Below, in pieces: positions 8,667 through 16,505 of a DNA stretch of 25,588 nucleotides. Every line of letters starts with the position of its first letter. Position 1 is the stretch's first letter. A program made the position numbers and the translations under genes. The stretch covers positions 1 through 25,588 of the forward strand of contig CAYOZL010000031.1 in NCBI GenBank assembly GCA_964408435.1, given 5' to 3'. Source of the stretch: CAYOZL01 sp964408435 (GTDB lineage Bacteria > Bdellovibrionota_C > UBA2361 > SZUA-149 > CAYOZL01). The notes beneath the pieces were generated by a model. That model was not told the origin of the DNA, searched no databases, and worked only from the letters and a program-made list of their open reading frames with translations.

Positions 8667-9347
8667 CTAAGTAATTACAGAATTAAAAATTTCCATACCA
8701 TCAACTGAGCCCATAAAACTCTCTACTGCTCTTTCAGGATGACTAATAATACCTAAAACGTTTTCATGCCGATTTAATATTCCTGCAATAGCATTTGAAC
8801 TAGCATTAAAAGGGTCTTCTGTATCAATGTCACCTTCCTCATCACAAAAACGAAAAGCAACATGACCCATTTCTTCTAAATCTTTTAGAGTTCTCTTATC
8901 TGCATAATATCTTCCGCTATAACAACTAACAGGCAATTTGATAACGGAGCCAGTCTCTATTCCTTTAGTCCAAATACTTTTATCGTTTTCGCACAACAAA
9001 TAAGTATCCGTATTTAAAAATCTAGTATTAATATTTGTTAACAAAATACCAGGAAGTACTTCTAATTCACATAAAATCTGAAAACCATTCCCAATCCCAA
9101 TAACTGGTCTTTTATCTCTAGCGTATTTAATAATTGCAGGACAAATAGGAGATGACTTAGCTAGTGCCCCAGGTCTTAAATAATCCCCAAAAGACGCACC
9201 ACCAGGAATCACTAATAAATCCGGATCCCCTAAACTCTCTTCTTGATGCCAAACGGTATAAACTTCTTGTTTTAAAATATTAGAAAAAGCATAAACCGCA
9301 TCCCTAGCTCCCCCAGAACCTGGAAACTCAACTACCGCTACTCTCAC
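8667..9347 (-). CDS. purQ: Phosphoribosylformylglycinamidine synthase glutaminase subunit PurQ, apparently lacking the catalytic Cys
   Basis: 226 residues, normal length for PurQ, the class I glutamine amidotransferase that feeds ammonia to PurL in the PurSQL complex (FGAR to FGAM, step four of IMP synthesis). The fold is recognisable from FPGS (8-11), IPGGASFGDYLRPGA (47-61), NGFQIL (87-92), GRYY (145-148) and HPERA (203-207). The nucleophile position, normally GICNGFQ or GVCNGFQ, reads GIGNGFQ: Gly86 replaces the cysteine, with codon GGG. Two other family blocks are also altered: FPGSNCD reads FPGSGGA, and HGEGRY reads CYSGRY. His203 and Glu205 of the triad remain. The start is GTG at 9347, and GTGA overlaps the purS stop by 4 nt, indicating translational coupling. 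The family assignment is secure; glutaminase activity is doubtful. Confidence 0.92.
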   Translation of the reverse strand: MRVAVVEFPGSGGARDAVYAFSNILKQEVYTVWHQEESLGDPDLLVIPGGASFGDYLRPGALAKSSPICPAIIKYARDKRPVIGIGNGFQILCELEVLPGILLTNINTRFLNTDTYLLCENDKSIWTKGIETGSVIKLPVSCYSGRYYADKRTLKDLEEMGHVAFRFCDEEGDIDTEDPFNASSNAIAGILNRHENVLGIISHPERAVESFMGSVDGMEIFNSVIT

Positions 9348-9604
9348 TTCTTCTTAACTTCCTTAGTCTCATGAATGATTTCAAAATCTTCAATCATAGA
9401 ATTAGCTAAAAGCTTATGACACATATCCTTAACACGCTCTTTTTCTTTCTCCCGATCCCCAGTCTCAATAAAAAGCTCAATATACTTTCCAATCTTTGCC
9501 TTTTTCACTTCAGGGAATCCAAGATGATTTAATCTCTCTGCTACTGCTCTACCAGCGGGGTCTAATACTTCATCTTTAAGGCTTACTAGGATTTTAGCTT
9601 TCAT
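9344..9604 (-). CDS. purS: Phosphoribosylformylglycinamidine synthase subunit PurS
   Basis: 86 residues, the usual size. PurS is the small subunit that bridges PurL and PurQ and helps channel ammonia in the three-part FGAM synthase. Family features seen are the N-terminal beta strand followed by LDPAGRAV (15-22), LNHLGFPEV (25-33) and the IGKYIEL block (38-44). The C-terminus is lysine-rich and slightly longer than in some homologues. Its stop overlaps the GTG start of purQ. The ATG at 9604 has no clear Shine-Dalgarno sequence; the upstream 334 nt between it and purB is strongly palindromic, so transcription from purB into purS may be controlled there. The identification is secure despite the short length because the motifs and the neighbour agree. 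Confidence 0.93.
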   Translation of the reverse strand: MKAKILVSLKDEVLDPAGRAVAERLNHLGFPEVKKAKIGKYIELFIETGDREKEKERVKDMCHKLLANSMIEDFEIIHETKEVKKK

Positions 9605-9672
9605 AGGTATATCTATAACAATAAAGCTTGTTTAAAGCACTCTTTTTCCAGCACAGAGTTAACTGAGTATCG

Positions 9673-9699
9673 TTCCGTAAGGAATTTTGCTTGCAAAAT
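9673..9699. repeat. Two tandem small hairpins upstream of purS
   Basis: TTCC-GTAA-GGAA (9673-9684) is directly followed, sharing one base, by ATTTTGC-TT-GCAAAAT (9684-9699). In the minus-strand transcript they lie about 70 nt before the purS start. No U-tract follows, so they are not an obvious intrinsic terminator. Confidence 0.55.
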
Positions 9700-9751
9700 A
9701 GATGAGAGACACAGAGGAATAAAATTTAATCTCAGTCTACACAATAATGAA

Positions 9752-9907
9752 GTAAAGGGTATTAGATTATTATCGCGGATTCTGGAGTAAATTTATAAAA
9801 TAGAAAAACACTAAGTGTGTTTTCCTATTTTATAAATTTACGTAGGCCTCGGATAAATCGTTCTAGACGATTTAGAGAATGAGCGAAAATAATCTAATAC
9901 CCTTTAC
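9752..9907. repeat. 156-nt palindromic element with 25-bp terminal inverted repeats (MITE-like or structured RNA)
   Basis: The terminal arms 9752-9776 and 9883-9907 match at 24 of 25 positions as reverse complements, starting GTAAAGGGTATTAG. Inside sits a hairpin at 9787-9841 with 17 perfect bases in each outer arm (9787-9803 and 9825-9841), continuing through seven more pairs after one mismatch to a 5-nt loop. A second hairpin lies at 9854-9874 (TAAATCGT, 5-nt loop, ACGATTTA). Together they can fold into a three-way junction on either strand. There is no ORF and no clear target-site duplication. It could be a MITE, a REP-like element or an RNA structure within the pur transcript. Confidence 0.75.
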
Positions 9908-9938
9908 GTCTCTACAGAGATGCAATTACAATAATTAA

Positions 9939-11252
9939 TTATTTAAAAACTCGATTAAAAATATAATCAACATGCTCGACATGATGATCCATAGATAAGC
10001 AATGATCTAACTCATCCGTAGATAGCATATCTGTAATAACACTATCGCCTCTAACTCTTTGTTCAAAAGTTTTCTCAACTTTACCATTACCCGCCAACTC
10101 ATTCCAAGTTTCCATAGCATGACTCTGCACCATCTTATAAGCATCTTCCCTGCTTATGCCCTTTTCAGCTAATGCAACTAACAAACTACCAGAATAAACC
10201 AAGCCACCTGTTGAGAATAAATTCTCTTTCATTCTTTCAGGATAAACAACTAGACCTTCTACAATTCTAATACATCTATGAATCATAAAATCTAAAGTAA
10301 TTGTAGAATCAGGTGCTATTACTCTTTCAACACTTGAGTGAGAAATATCTCTTTCATGCCAAAGTGCAATATTTTCCACACTGCAATCTGCCCAAGATCG
10401 AAGTAGTCTTGCAAGCCCAGTAACATTTTCAGTTAAAATAGGATTTCTCTTATGAGGCATTGCACTTGAGCCTTTTTGGCCTTTGCTGAAAAATTCTTCC
10501 GCTTCCCTAACTTCTGTTCTTTGAAGATGTCTTACTTCAATAGCAATTCTTTCAATAGCTGCACCCATTAGTGCAAAAGAATTAAAAAGATTTGCATGCA
10601 AATCTCTTGGAATTACTTGAGTACTAACAGCACACGGCTCAAAGCCTAATTTATCACAAACATACTCTTCTACTTTTGGACTTAAGTGAGCAAAGGTTCC
10701 AACTGGACCTGAAACTGCTCCAACTGAAACTTCTTTTCTAGCTTGTGCAATTCTATCTCTTTGTCTTTTAACATCTGCATACCAACTAGCTGCTTTTAAT
10801 CCGAAAGTAATTGGTTCGGCATGAATTCCGTGTGACCTACCAACACAAAGAGTGTTTTTATGTTCATATGCTCGTTTTTTAATTACTTCTAATAATGAAT
10901 CAATACCTTGTAGAATAATGTCTGTAGCTTTTGTGAGCTGCACAGCAAATGAAGTATCTAATAAATCAGATGAAGTCATTCCAAAGTGCAAATACCTAGC
11001 ATCCTCACCAACGTATTCTGCAACATTTGTTAAAAAAGCGATTACATCATGCTTTACTTCTTTTTCAATTTCTAAAACACGCTCTGTATCGAATTTACCT
11101 TTTTCTCTAACACTTTTAACAGCACTTTTAGGAACCACTCCTTGCTCTGCCATTCCTTCTAGAGCTAAAGTTTCAACTTCTAACCAAATCTCAAAACGAG
11201 ATTTATCAGTCCAAATATCTGCTACTTCTTTTCTTGAATATCTACTAATCAT
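9939..11252 (-). CDS. purB: Adenylosuccinate lyase
   Basis: 437 residues, typical for bacterial PurB, which catalyses two fumarate-releasing steps in purine synthesis: SAICAR to AICAR and adenylosuccinate to AMP. Seen directly: KHDV with His68, HFGMTSSD (89-96) with His89, GRSHGIHAEP with His141, and the superfamily signature GSSAMPHKRNP (261-271), whose serine is the catalytic base in the flexible loop. The start at 11252 is supported by a good ribosome binding site (AAGGAAG, 11257-11263). It follows nuoN by only 27 nt on the same strand, so it is probably the tail of the nuo transcript; purS and purQ follow after a palindromic gap. The soluble homotetramer would act in the cytoplasm. Nothing in the catalytic motifs looks abnormal. 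Confidence 0.97.
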   Translation of the reverse strand: MISRYSRKEVADIWTDKSRFEIWLEVETLALEGMAEQGVVPKSAVKSVREKGKFDTERVLEIEKEVKHDVIAFLTNVAEYVGEDARYLHFGMTSSDLLDTSFAVQLTKATDIILQGIDSLLEVIKKRAYEHKNTLCVGRSHGIHAEPITFGLKAASWYADVKRQRDRIAQARKEVSVGAVSGPVGTFAHLSPKVEEYVCDKLGFEPCAVSTQVIPRDLHANLFNSFALMGAAIERIAIEVRHLQRTEVREAEEFFSKGQKGSSAMPHKRNPILTENVTGLARLLRSWADCSVENIALWHERDISHSSVERVIAPDSTITLDFMIHRCIRIVEGLVVYPERMKENLFSTGGLVYSGSLLVALAEKGISREDAYKMVQSHAMETWNELAGNGKVEKTFEQRVRGDSVITDMLSTDELDHCLSMDHHVEHVDYIFNRVFK

Positions 11253-11279
11253 CTTACTTCCTTAAAATAATTTAATGAG

Positions 11280-12686
11280 CTAAACAGCTCCGACTAAGCC
11301 TAAAAAGCCACTAGGGAATATACCGATAAAAACAACTAAAAATAATGCAACAGCCAAACCTGCTCTTGATAAGAATTCTGGACTTGCATAACTAACTTCC
11401 CTGTCTGATTCTTTGAAATACATAAATACTATTATTTTTAAATAGTAATATAGAGAAATCACAGAACTTAGTGCTCCGATAACCGCAAGAGAGGTATAGT
11501 TATGCTCTATTGCAGTTTTAAATAAAACTAGCTTTGCAATAAAGCCTGCTAATGGTGGTATTCCTGCTAAAGATAATAAAGCTATAAGCATGTAAAAAGA
11601 CCAGACAGGTTTTGACCAACCAAGGCCTGCAAAGTTCTCTATTGAATCATCACCATCTTCAGTTACATATAGAACAATAGCAAAAGCAACTAGAGACATT
11701 GCGCAATAAGCTAGCATGTAAAAGGCAGTAACTTGTAAGCCCTCACTTCCACATAAAAATCCAATAGCTGCGTAACCTGCATGAGCTATGGAGGAAAATG
11801 CTAAGATTCTTTTCACACTAGTTTGATTCAAGGCTAATAAATTACCTATTACCATACTTAAAACAGATAAGGCCCAGACTAAATGATACCAAGTCTCTAC
11901 TAAGTCAGACATTCCGATAATGATAAATCTTGCAAAACAAGCAACTGCTGCAACTTTAACTACCGTTGCCATAAAAGCTGTAACTGTAGTTGGAGCACCT
12001 TGATAAACATCTGCAGTCCAGAGATGAAAAGGCACTAGTGATAGCTTGAATCCAAAACCAAACAAGAGCATTAAAAAGCCAGCTATAAACATTGAGTTAT
12101 TAGCAGGAATTTGGCCATTAACTAGATTAGTAATATCCAGCTGTCCAGTTGCCCCGTATATAAAAGCAATACCAAAAAGCAAAAACGCAGAGCTAAAAGC
12201 GCCTAGTATAAAATACTTAAGACCAGCTTCAGAGGAGAATCTTTTTTCCTTAGCAATTGCAGCTAACACGTAAACGCATACTGATAAAAGCTCAAAGCCT
12301 ACAAATAATAACAATAGATTATTAGCATTAGACATAACTAAAGCTCCAATAACCGAATAAGTAATTAGCAAATGATAATCAAGGTTATTTCTAATACCTT
12401 GTTTTTTATCAAACCCTCTTGAAATCATAGTAACAATAAGAGCGCTAAGTAATATTAAAAAATTAATTACAAAACCAAAACTATCTATAAAAACTTGCTG
12501 TCCAAAAGCAAAATCAACAACTTTATATTGCCCACCAATTACAAAAACTAGCGCAAATAGATAAGCACAGGAGAACCAAATAACATTATCTAGCTTTCTC
12601 CAAAATAAATTCAGAAGCATTGCTGCCGAAGAAAGAGTTAGAATTATAATAATCGGGAATGTGAAAATAATATTAGTTGCAGACAT
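11280..12686 (-). CDS. nuoN: NADH-quinone oxidoreductase subunit N
   Basis: 468 residues, an antiporter-like proton-pumping subunit of the complex I membrane arm. The family residues are present: a glutamate in the VGFELLSVCVY helix (E132), lysine in GFKLSLVPFHLW (K214) and lysine in the TVVKVAAV helix (K244). The block AFHxW-ADVYQGAPT, here PFHLWTADVYQGAPT, is diagnostic of NuoN. Hydrophobic segments run through the whole length, consistent with the usual fourteen helices. The start ATG overlaps the nuoM stop by one base (TAATG), pointing to coupled translation. It is the last nuo gene of the run; purB follows after 27 nt. No anomalies seen. Confidence 0.96.
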   Translation of the reverse strand: MSATNIIFTFPIIIILTLSSAAMLLNLFWRKLDNVIWFSCAYLFALVFVIGGQYKVVDFAFGQQVFIDSFGFVINFLILLSALIVTMISRGFDKKQGIRNNLDYHLLITYSVIGALVMSNANNLLLLFVGFELLSVCVYVLAAIAKEKRFSSEAGLKYFILGAFSSAFLLFGIAFIYGATGQLDITNLVNGQIPANNSMFIAGFLMLLFGFGFKLSLVPFHLWTADVYQGAPTTVTAFMATVVKVAAVACFARFIIIGMSDLVETWYHLVWALSVLSMVIGNLLALNQTSVKRILAFSSIAHAGYAAIGFLCGSEGLQVTAFYMLAYCAMSLVAFAIVLYVTEDGDDSIENFAGLGWSKPVWSFYMLIALLSLAGIPPLAGFIAKLVLFKTAIEHNYTSLAVIGALSSVISLYYYLKIIVFMYFKESDREVSYASPEFLSRAGLAVALFLVVFIGIFPSGFLGLVGAV

Positions 12687-14191
12687 TATTTTACCCTCAC
12701 AATGTTAACTATATTCTTAGATACAACTTCTGTATCTCTTAGGATAATATTAGGAAAGAGCCCTACGATAAAGACTAAAGCAATTAGAGGAGCAAAGATT
12801 AGCTTCTCTCTTGGAAGTAAGTCTTTAAGCTCTCCGTTTTTAGAGGCATCAAAATCTCCAAACATCATTCTTCTGTATAAAGAAAGCATATACATAGCTC
12901 CAAGAATTACGCCACTTACCGCAAACGCAGTTAAGATTTTATAAGCCTTAAAGCTCCCTAGTAAAATCATAAACTCACCTACAAAACCATTAGTTAAAGG
13001 TAGGCCAATTGAACTAAGTGTAAAAATTAAAAATACTACTGCAAAAACAGGGACTTTTTTTGCAATTCCGCCGTAATCTGTAATTTCTCTAGTATGTGTT
13101 CTGTCGTATAGAACTCCAACAGCAAAGAACAATGCCGCAGTTGAAACACCGTGATTAATCATTTGTAGAATTGAACCTTGAACAGAAACAACATTTAGAC
13201 ATGCAAAACCCAAGACACAAAAGCCTAAATGGCTAACAGAAGAGTATGCTACAAGCTTTTTAATATCTGTTTGAACCCAGGCAACTAAAGCACCGAAGAT
13301 TATTCCTATTACTCCTAGCAAAGCTAATATCGGAGAGAACTCCAATAAAGCATTTGGGAATACTGGAACGGCTAAACGAATTAAACCATACAAGCCTAAC
13401 TTTAATAATACGCCTGCTAAAATCACAGAGCCACCTGTTGGTGCTTCTGTGTGAGCATCTGGTAACCAAGTATGTAGCGGGAAAACTGGTATCTTAATTG
13501 CAAAGGCTAATAGGAAAGCTAAAAACAAATACTTTTCTTCACTAGGACTTAAACTTAGTTTTAGAATATCACCTAGATAAAAACTCATAGCTCCAAACTG
13601 GGCTTTAAATTCAATTCCTAGATAAATAATAGCAACTAGCATCAACAAACTGCCAAGAGCAGTAAATAAAACAAACTTAATTGCAGCGTATAATCTTCTT
13701 TTTCCACCCCAAATACCAATTAATAAATACATTGGTATAAGCATTATTTCCCAAAAAATATAAAACAATACTAAATCCAGTGAACAAAAAGCTCCTAACA
13801 TTCCAACCTCTAACATTAGAAGAGAAATCAAATATGCTTTTATTTTCTTTGTAACACTAGTACTCGCTACAAAAACTAATGAAGTTAACATTGTAGTTAA
13901 GACTATTAACCACAGACTAACGCTATCTACACCTAGGGTATAAGAGACCCCTAAATTTGGAATCCAAGAAAAATTTTCACTATACTGATAATTCCAAGTT
14001 AAAGGATTATTTTTTCTATTAAAATCTAGCAGTAAAATAACTGAGATCACAAAAGTAACAAGAGAGGAAGTAATTGCTAAAATACGAGCTTGGCTCTCTT
14101 TTAATAAAGCAATAAACACAACTCCAATAAGAGGGCTAAAGATTAAAAAACTTAGCCAAGGAAAATCAGATGGTGAAAGTGAGATTTGCAT
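12686..14191 (-). CDS. nuoM: NADH-quinone oxidoreductase subunit M
   Basis: 501 residues, the second antiporter-like subunit. Key charged residues in the proton path are in place: Glu148 in FYIFWEIMLIPMYLLIG, Lys233 in AIKIPVFPLHTWLPDAHTEAP, and Lys264 in LLKLGLYGL. They correspond to the essential residues of E. coli NuoM. The HTWLPDAHTEAPTGGSV block separates it clearly from NuoL and NuoN. It overlaps nuoN by one base and follows nuoL after a 52-nt spacer made almost entirely of A and T with a repeating unit. No Shine-Dalgarno sequence is visible before the ATG at 14191, so initiation may rely on the unstructured U-rich leader. Confidence 0.96.
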   Translation of the reverse strand: MQISLSPSDFPWLSFLIFSPLIGVVFIALLKESQARILAITSSLVTFVISVILLLDFNRKNNPLTWNYQYSENFSWIPNLGVSYTLGVDSVSLWLIVLTTMLTSLVFVASTSVTKKIKAYLISLLMLEVGMLGAFCSLDLVLFYIFWEIMLIPMYLLIGIWGGKRRLYAAIKFVLFTALGSLLMLVAIIYLGIEFKAQFGAMSFYLGDILKLSLSPSEEKYLFLAFLLAFAIKIPVFPLHTWLPDAHTEAPTGGSVILAGVLLKLGLYGLIRLAVPVFPNALLEFSPILALLGVIGIIFGALVAWVQTDIKKLVAYSSVSHLGFCVLGFACLNVVSVQGSILQMINHGVSTAALFFAVGVLYDRTHTREITDYGGIAKKVPVFAVVFLIFTLSSIGLPLTNGFVGEFMILLGSFKAYKILTAFAVSGVILGAMYMLSLYRRMMFGDFDASKNGELKDLLPREKLIFAPLIALVFIVGLFPNIILRDTEVVSKNIVNIVRVK

Positions 14192-14243
14192 AGTGAGTAT
14201 ATAAACTAAAAATAAATTAAAAAAATAAACTATAAAAAATAAA

Positions 14244-16193
14244 CTAAAAAATTAACCAAATTAAAATAAGGCTAATAAAGCCTCCTAAAATAAAATGTGC
14301 ATAGCCACCAAGTAATCCACTTTGAGTTTTGCTAAACATTGAGCCTGAAAGTTTTGTAATTGAAGCAAGACTATTAACGCTTCCATCAATTAAGAACCTA
14401 TCTCCTACTCTAAATAGAGCTTTTGAGAAAAAAGCTAGTGGAGCAACAATTATAAATTGGTATAATTCATCTACCCACCATTTATTTAAAAATGCCTTAT
14501 GTAAACTTGGAAAGCTGTTAGAGAAAAACTTAGAAATTGATGGCAGACAACAATGCAGTCCTCCTAAAAGCACGCCACATATTGCTATTGCAATAGATGT
14601 TAATTCTAACTGATGATAAGTCGGGTTATGAGCTAAAGCATGATGACCGCCAATTAAATCAGCTCTAGTCCAGGATTGTAAAAAGTGTATTAAATCATCT
14701 CCGTGTAAATAACCAAAAAGAAGAGAAGGGATAGCTAAAAGAACCAAAGGAACTGTCATAGTGATAGGAGATTCATGAGCTTCGTGATCTCCTCTATACG
14801 GCCCAGTAAAGAAAGTCATAAACAATGACCTAGTCATGTAAAAAGCAGTTAGAAAAGCAGTAATAGCTCCAATCACCCATAAGATAGTATTAATTTGATA
14901 TCCGCCAATAAAAGTTTGCCCAGAATATGTAGACCAAAGAATTTGATCTTTAGAAAAGAAACCAGAAGCCCAAGGCAATCCAGTAATTGCAAAAGTTGCA
15001 GCAAAATAAGTGGCAAAAGTAACTGGCATAATTTTCCACAAGCCACCAAATTTTCTCATATCTTGTTCATGGTGACAGCCGTGAATAACTGAACCTGCTC
15101 CCATGAATAAACAAGCTTTAAAAAATGCGTGAGTTACAACGTGGAAAATAGCTGTTGAAAAAGCTCCAACACCTAGAGCTAAAAACATATATCCAAGCTG
15201 ACTAACCGTTGAGTAGGCAAGAACTTTTTTAATATCGAACTGCGAGGTAGCAATCGTAGCTGCAACTAATGCAGTAAGAGCTCCTATAATTGCAATCACT
15301 GCCATAGCAGTTGGAGCAAGAGTGAAAAGAAAAGAGAGTCTACAAATCATGTAGATTCCAGCTGTTACCATAGTAGCGGCGTGAATTAATGCAGATACAG
15401 GAGTTGGTCCAGCCATTGCATCTGGTAGCCAAACATAAAGTGGAATTTGAGCGCTTTTTCCAGCAGCCCCAATAAAAAGCAAGATAGCTGTGATTTCTAT
15501 TAAACCAACTGGCATATTCGTTGCACTAGTTGCTAACTGAGAATAGTTAAGCGTTCCTAAATTAATAAAAATTAAGAATAGTCCGAGTAAAAATCCGGCA
15601 TCCCCAATTCTATTTACGATAAAAGCTTTTTGGCCAGCTATTGCATTTGGCATTTCTTTATACCAAAAACCAATTAACAAATAGGAGCAAAGTCCTACCC
15701 CTTCCCAACCAACAAAAGTCATTAGGAGGTTATCTCCTAGGACCAAAATTAACATTGAGAATAAAAATAAATTTAAGTAACAAAAAAACTTTGCTCTATG
15801 TTCATCAGCTTCCATGTAACCGATAGAATACAAATGAATTAGAGTTCCAATTCCAGTAATTACTAAACACATAACCCCAGAGAGATTATCCATTACAAGA
15901 CCAAAGTCTACACTTAAACTTCCTGTTGAAATCCAAGACCAGGCAGTAAAACCTAGTTTTGTACCAAGGGAATGAACCTCTCTAAAACAAGAAAGCACTA
16001 AAATAAAACTACCTAAAGAAGCAGTTGTTGCAACCACTCCTGAAAGCTTCTCAGTAAGCTTAGTTCTATAGAAGCAAAATAAGCCTAGAAAAATAGCGCC
16101 AACAAGAGGCAGTAAAGGAATAAAAAATACAGAAATTTTTTGAAGAATTTCCGCTGAGCTACTTCCACCAACTATCATCATATCTCTTTGCAT
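14244..16193 (-). CDS. nuoL: NADH-quinone oxidoreductase subunit L
   Basis: 649 residues, the distal antiporter-like subunit with the long lateral helix. Visible: YMEADEHRAKFFCYLNLF (126-143), VGWEGVGLCSYLLIGFW (161-177) with Glu164, GAAGKSAQIPLYVWLPDAM (242-260) with Lys246, and PTPVSALIHAATMVTAG (263-279). These are the canonical NuoL blocks. The C-terminal part ends in a hydrophobic segment, as expected for the lateral helix and its last anchor. The gap from nuoK is 7 nt. The chosen ATG (16193) has a weak AGAGAG upstream; Met5 with AAAGAG upstream is an equally possible start and would shorten the protein by four residues. Confidence 0.96.
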   Translation of the reverse strand: MQRDMMIVGGSSSAEILQKISVFFIPLLPLVGAIFLGLFCFYRTKLTEKLSGVVATTASLGSFILVLSCFREVHSLGTKLGFTAWSWISTGSLSVDFGLVMDNLSGVMCLVITGIGTLIHLYSIGYMEADEHRAKFFCYLNLFLFSMLILVLGDNLLMTFVGWEGVGLCSYLLIGFWYKEMPNAIAGQKAFIVNRIGDAGFLLGLFLIFINLGTLNYSQLATSATNMPVGLIEITAILLFIGAAGKSAQIPLYVWLPDAMAGPTPVSALIHAATMVTAGIYMICRLSFLFTLAPTAMAVIAIIGALTALVAATIATSQFDIKKVLAYSTVSQLGYMFLALGVGAFSTAIFHVVTHAFFKACLFMGAGSVIHGCHHEQDMRKFGGLWKIMPVTFATYFAATFAITGLPWASGFFSKDQILWSTYSGQTFIGGYQINTILWVIGAITAFLTAFYMTRSLFMTFFTGPYRGDHEAHESPITMTVPLVLLAIPSLLFGYLHGDDLIHFLQSWTRADLIGGHHALAHNPTYHQLELTSIAIAICGVLLGGLHCCLPSISKFFSNSFPSLHKAFLNKWWVDELYQFIIVAPLAFFSKALFRVGDRFLIDGSVNSLASITKLSGSMFSKTQSGLLGGYAHFILGGFISLILIWLIF

Positions 16194-16200
16194 AGTCTCT

Positions 16201-16503
16201 CTAGCCTCTTAGCTCTGCAACTTGGTTTGTCTCAACTGATCTGTAATGCTTAAACGCTGCTAAAATTATCGCAAGCCCTACTGCTGCTTCAGCTGCTGCT
16301 ACTGCCATTACAAAAAAAACAAAAACTTGAGAATCTACATCACCAAATTTTCTAGAAAATGTAACAAAACTCAAGTTCGCAGCATTTAACATCAGCTCTA
16401 TACACATAAATACAACTATTGAGTTTCTTCTCGTTAAAACTCCAACGCTTCCAATACAGAATAAGCAAATACTTAGAAATATATAATAACTAGTAACATC
16501 CAT
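16201..16503 (-). CDS. nuoK: NADH-quinone oxidoreductase subunit K
   Basis: 100 residues, exactly the usual size, with three membrane helices. The two membrane-buried glutamates needed for proton transfer are at the standard positions: Glu36 in MCIELMLNAANLSFV and Glu72 in AVAAAEAAVGLAII. It follows nuoJ after 2 nt and precedes nuoL by 7 nt, so it is in the middle of the polycistronic message. The subunit sits between NuoJ/NuoA and NuoN in the membrane arm. Nothing unusual. Confidence 0.97.
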   Translation of the reverse strand: MDVTSYYIFLSICLFCIGSVGVLTRRNSIVVFMCIELMLNAANLSFVTFSRKFGDVDSQVFVFFVMAVAAAEAAVGLAIILAAFKHYRSVETNQVAELRG

Positions 16504-16505
16504 TC

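Larger units (their letters stand above)
9605..9938. other. 334-nt intergenic region between purB and purS, rich in inverted repeats
   Basis: No coding potential was found on either strand. The region holds a 156-nt palindromic element (9752-9907), two adjoining small hairpins (9673-9699), and a small TCTCT-AC-AGAGA dyad at 9909-9920. Both flanking genes run leftward on the minus strand, so the region lies inside a likely purB-purS-purQ transcript. No tRNA, riboswitch core or open reading frame that I recognise is present. Confidence 0.8.

Noticed and set aside
9752..9907. Intrinsic terminator after purB
   Set aside because: There is no T-run after any stem, the structure is far too long and nested, and co-directional purS and purQ follow.
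9605..9938. tRNA or known riboswitch in the pur gap
   Set aside because: No tRNA arms or anticodon loop, and no purine-riboswitch core, could be recognised; the structure is explained by inverted repeats.
10852..11265. Plus-strand ORF of 137 codons
   Set aside because: It is antisense to the well-conserved purB N-terminal half and has no recognisable protein features.
13260..13469. Minus-strand ORF of 69 codons in another frame
   Set aside because: It lies inside nuoM, whose key residues are all in the main frame.
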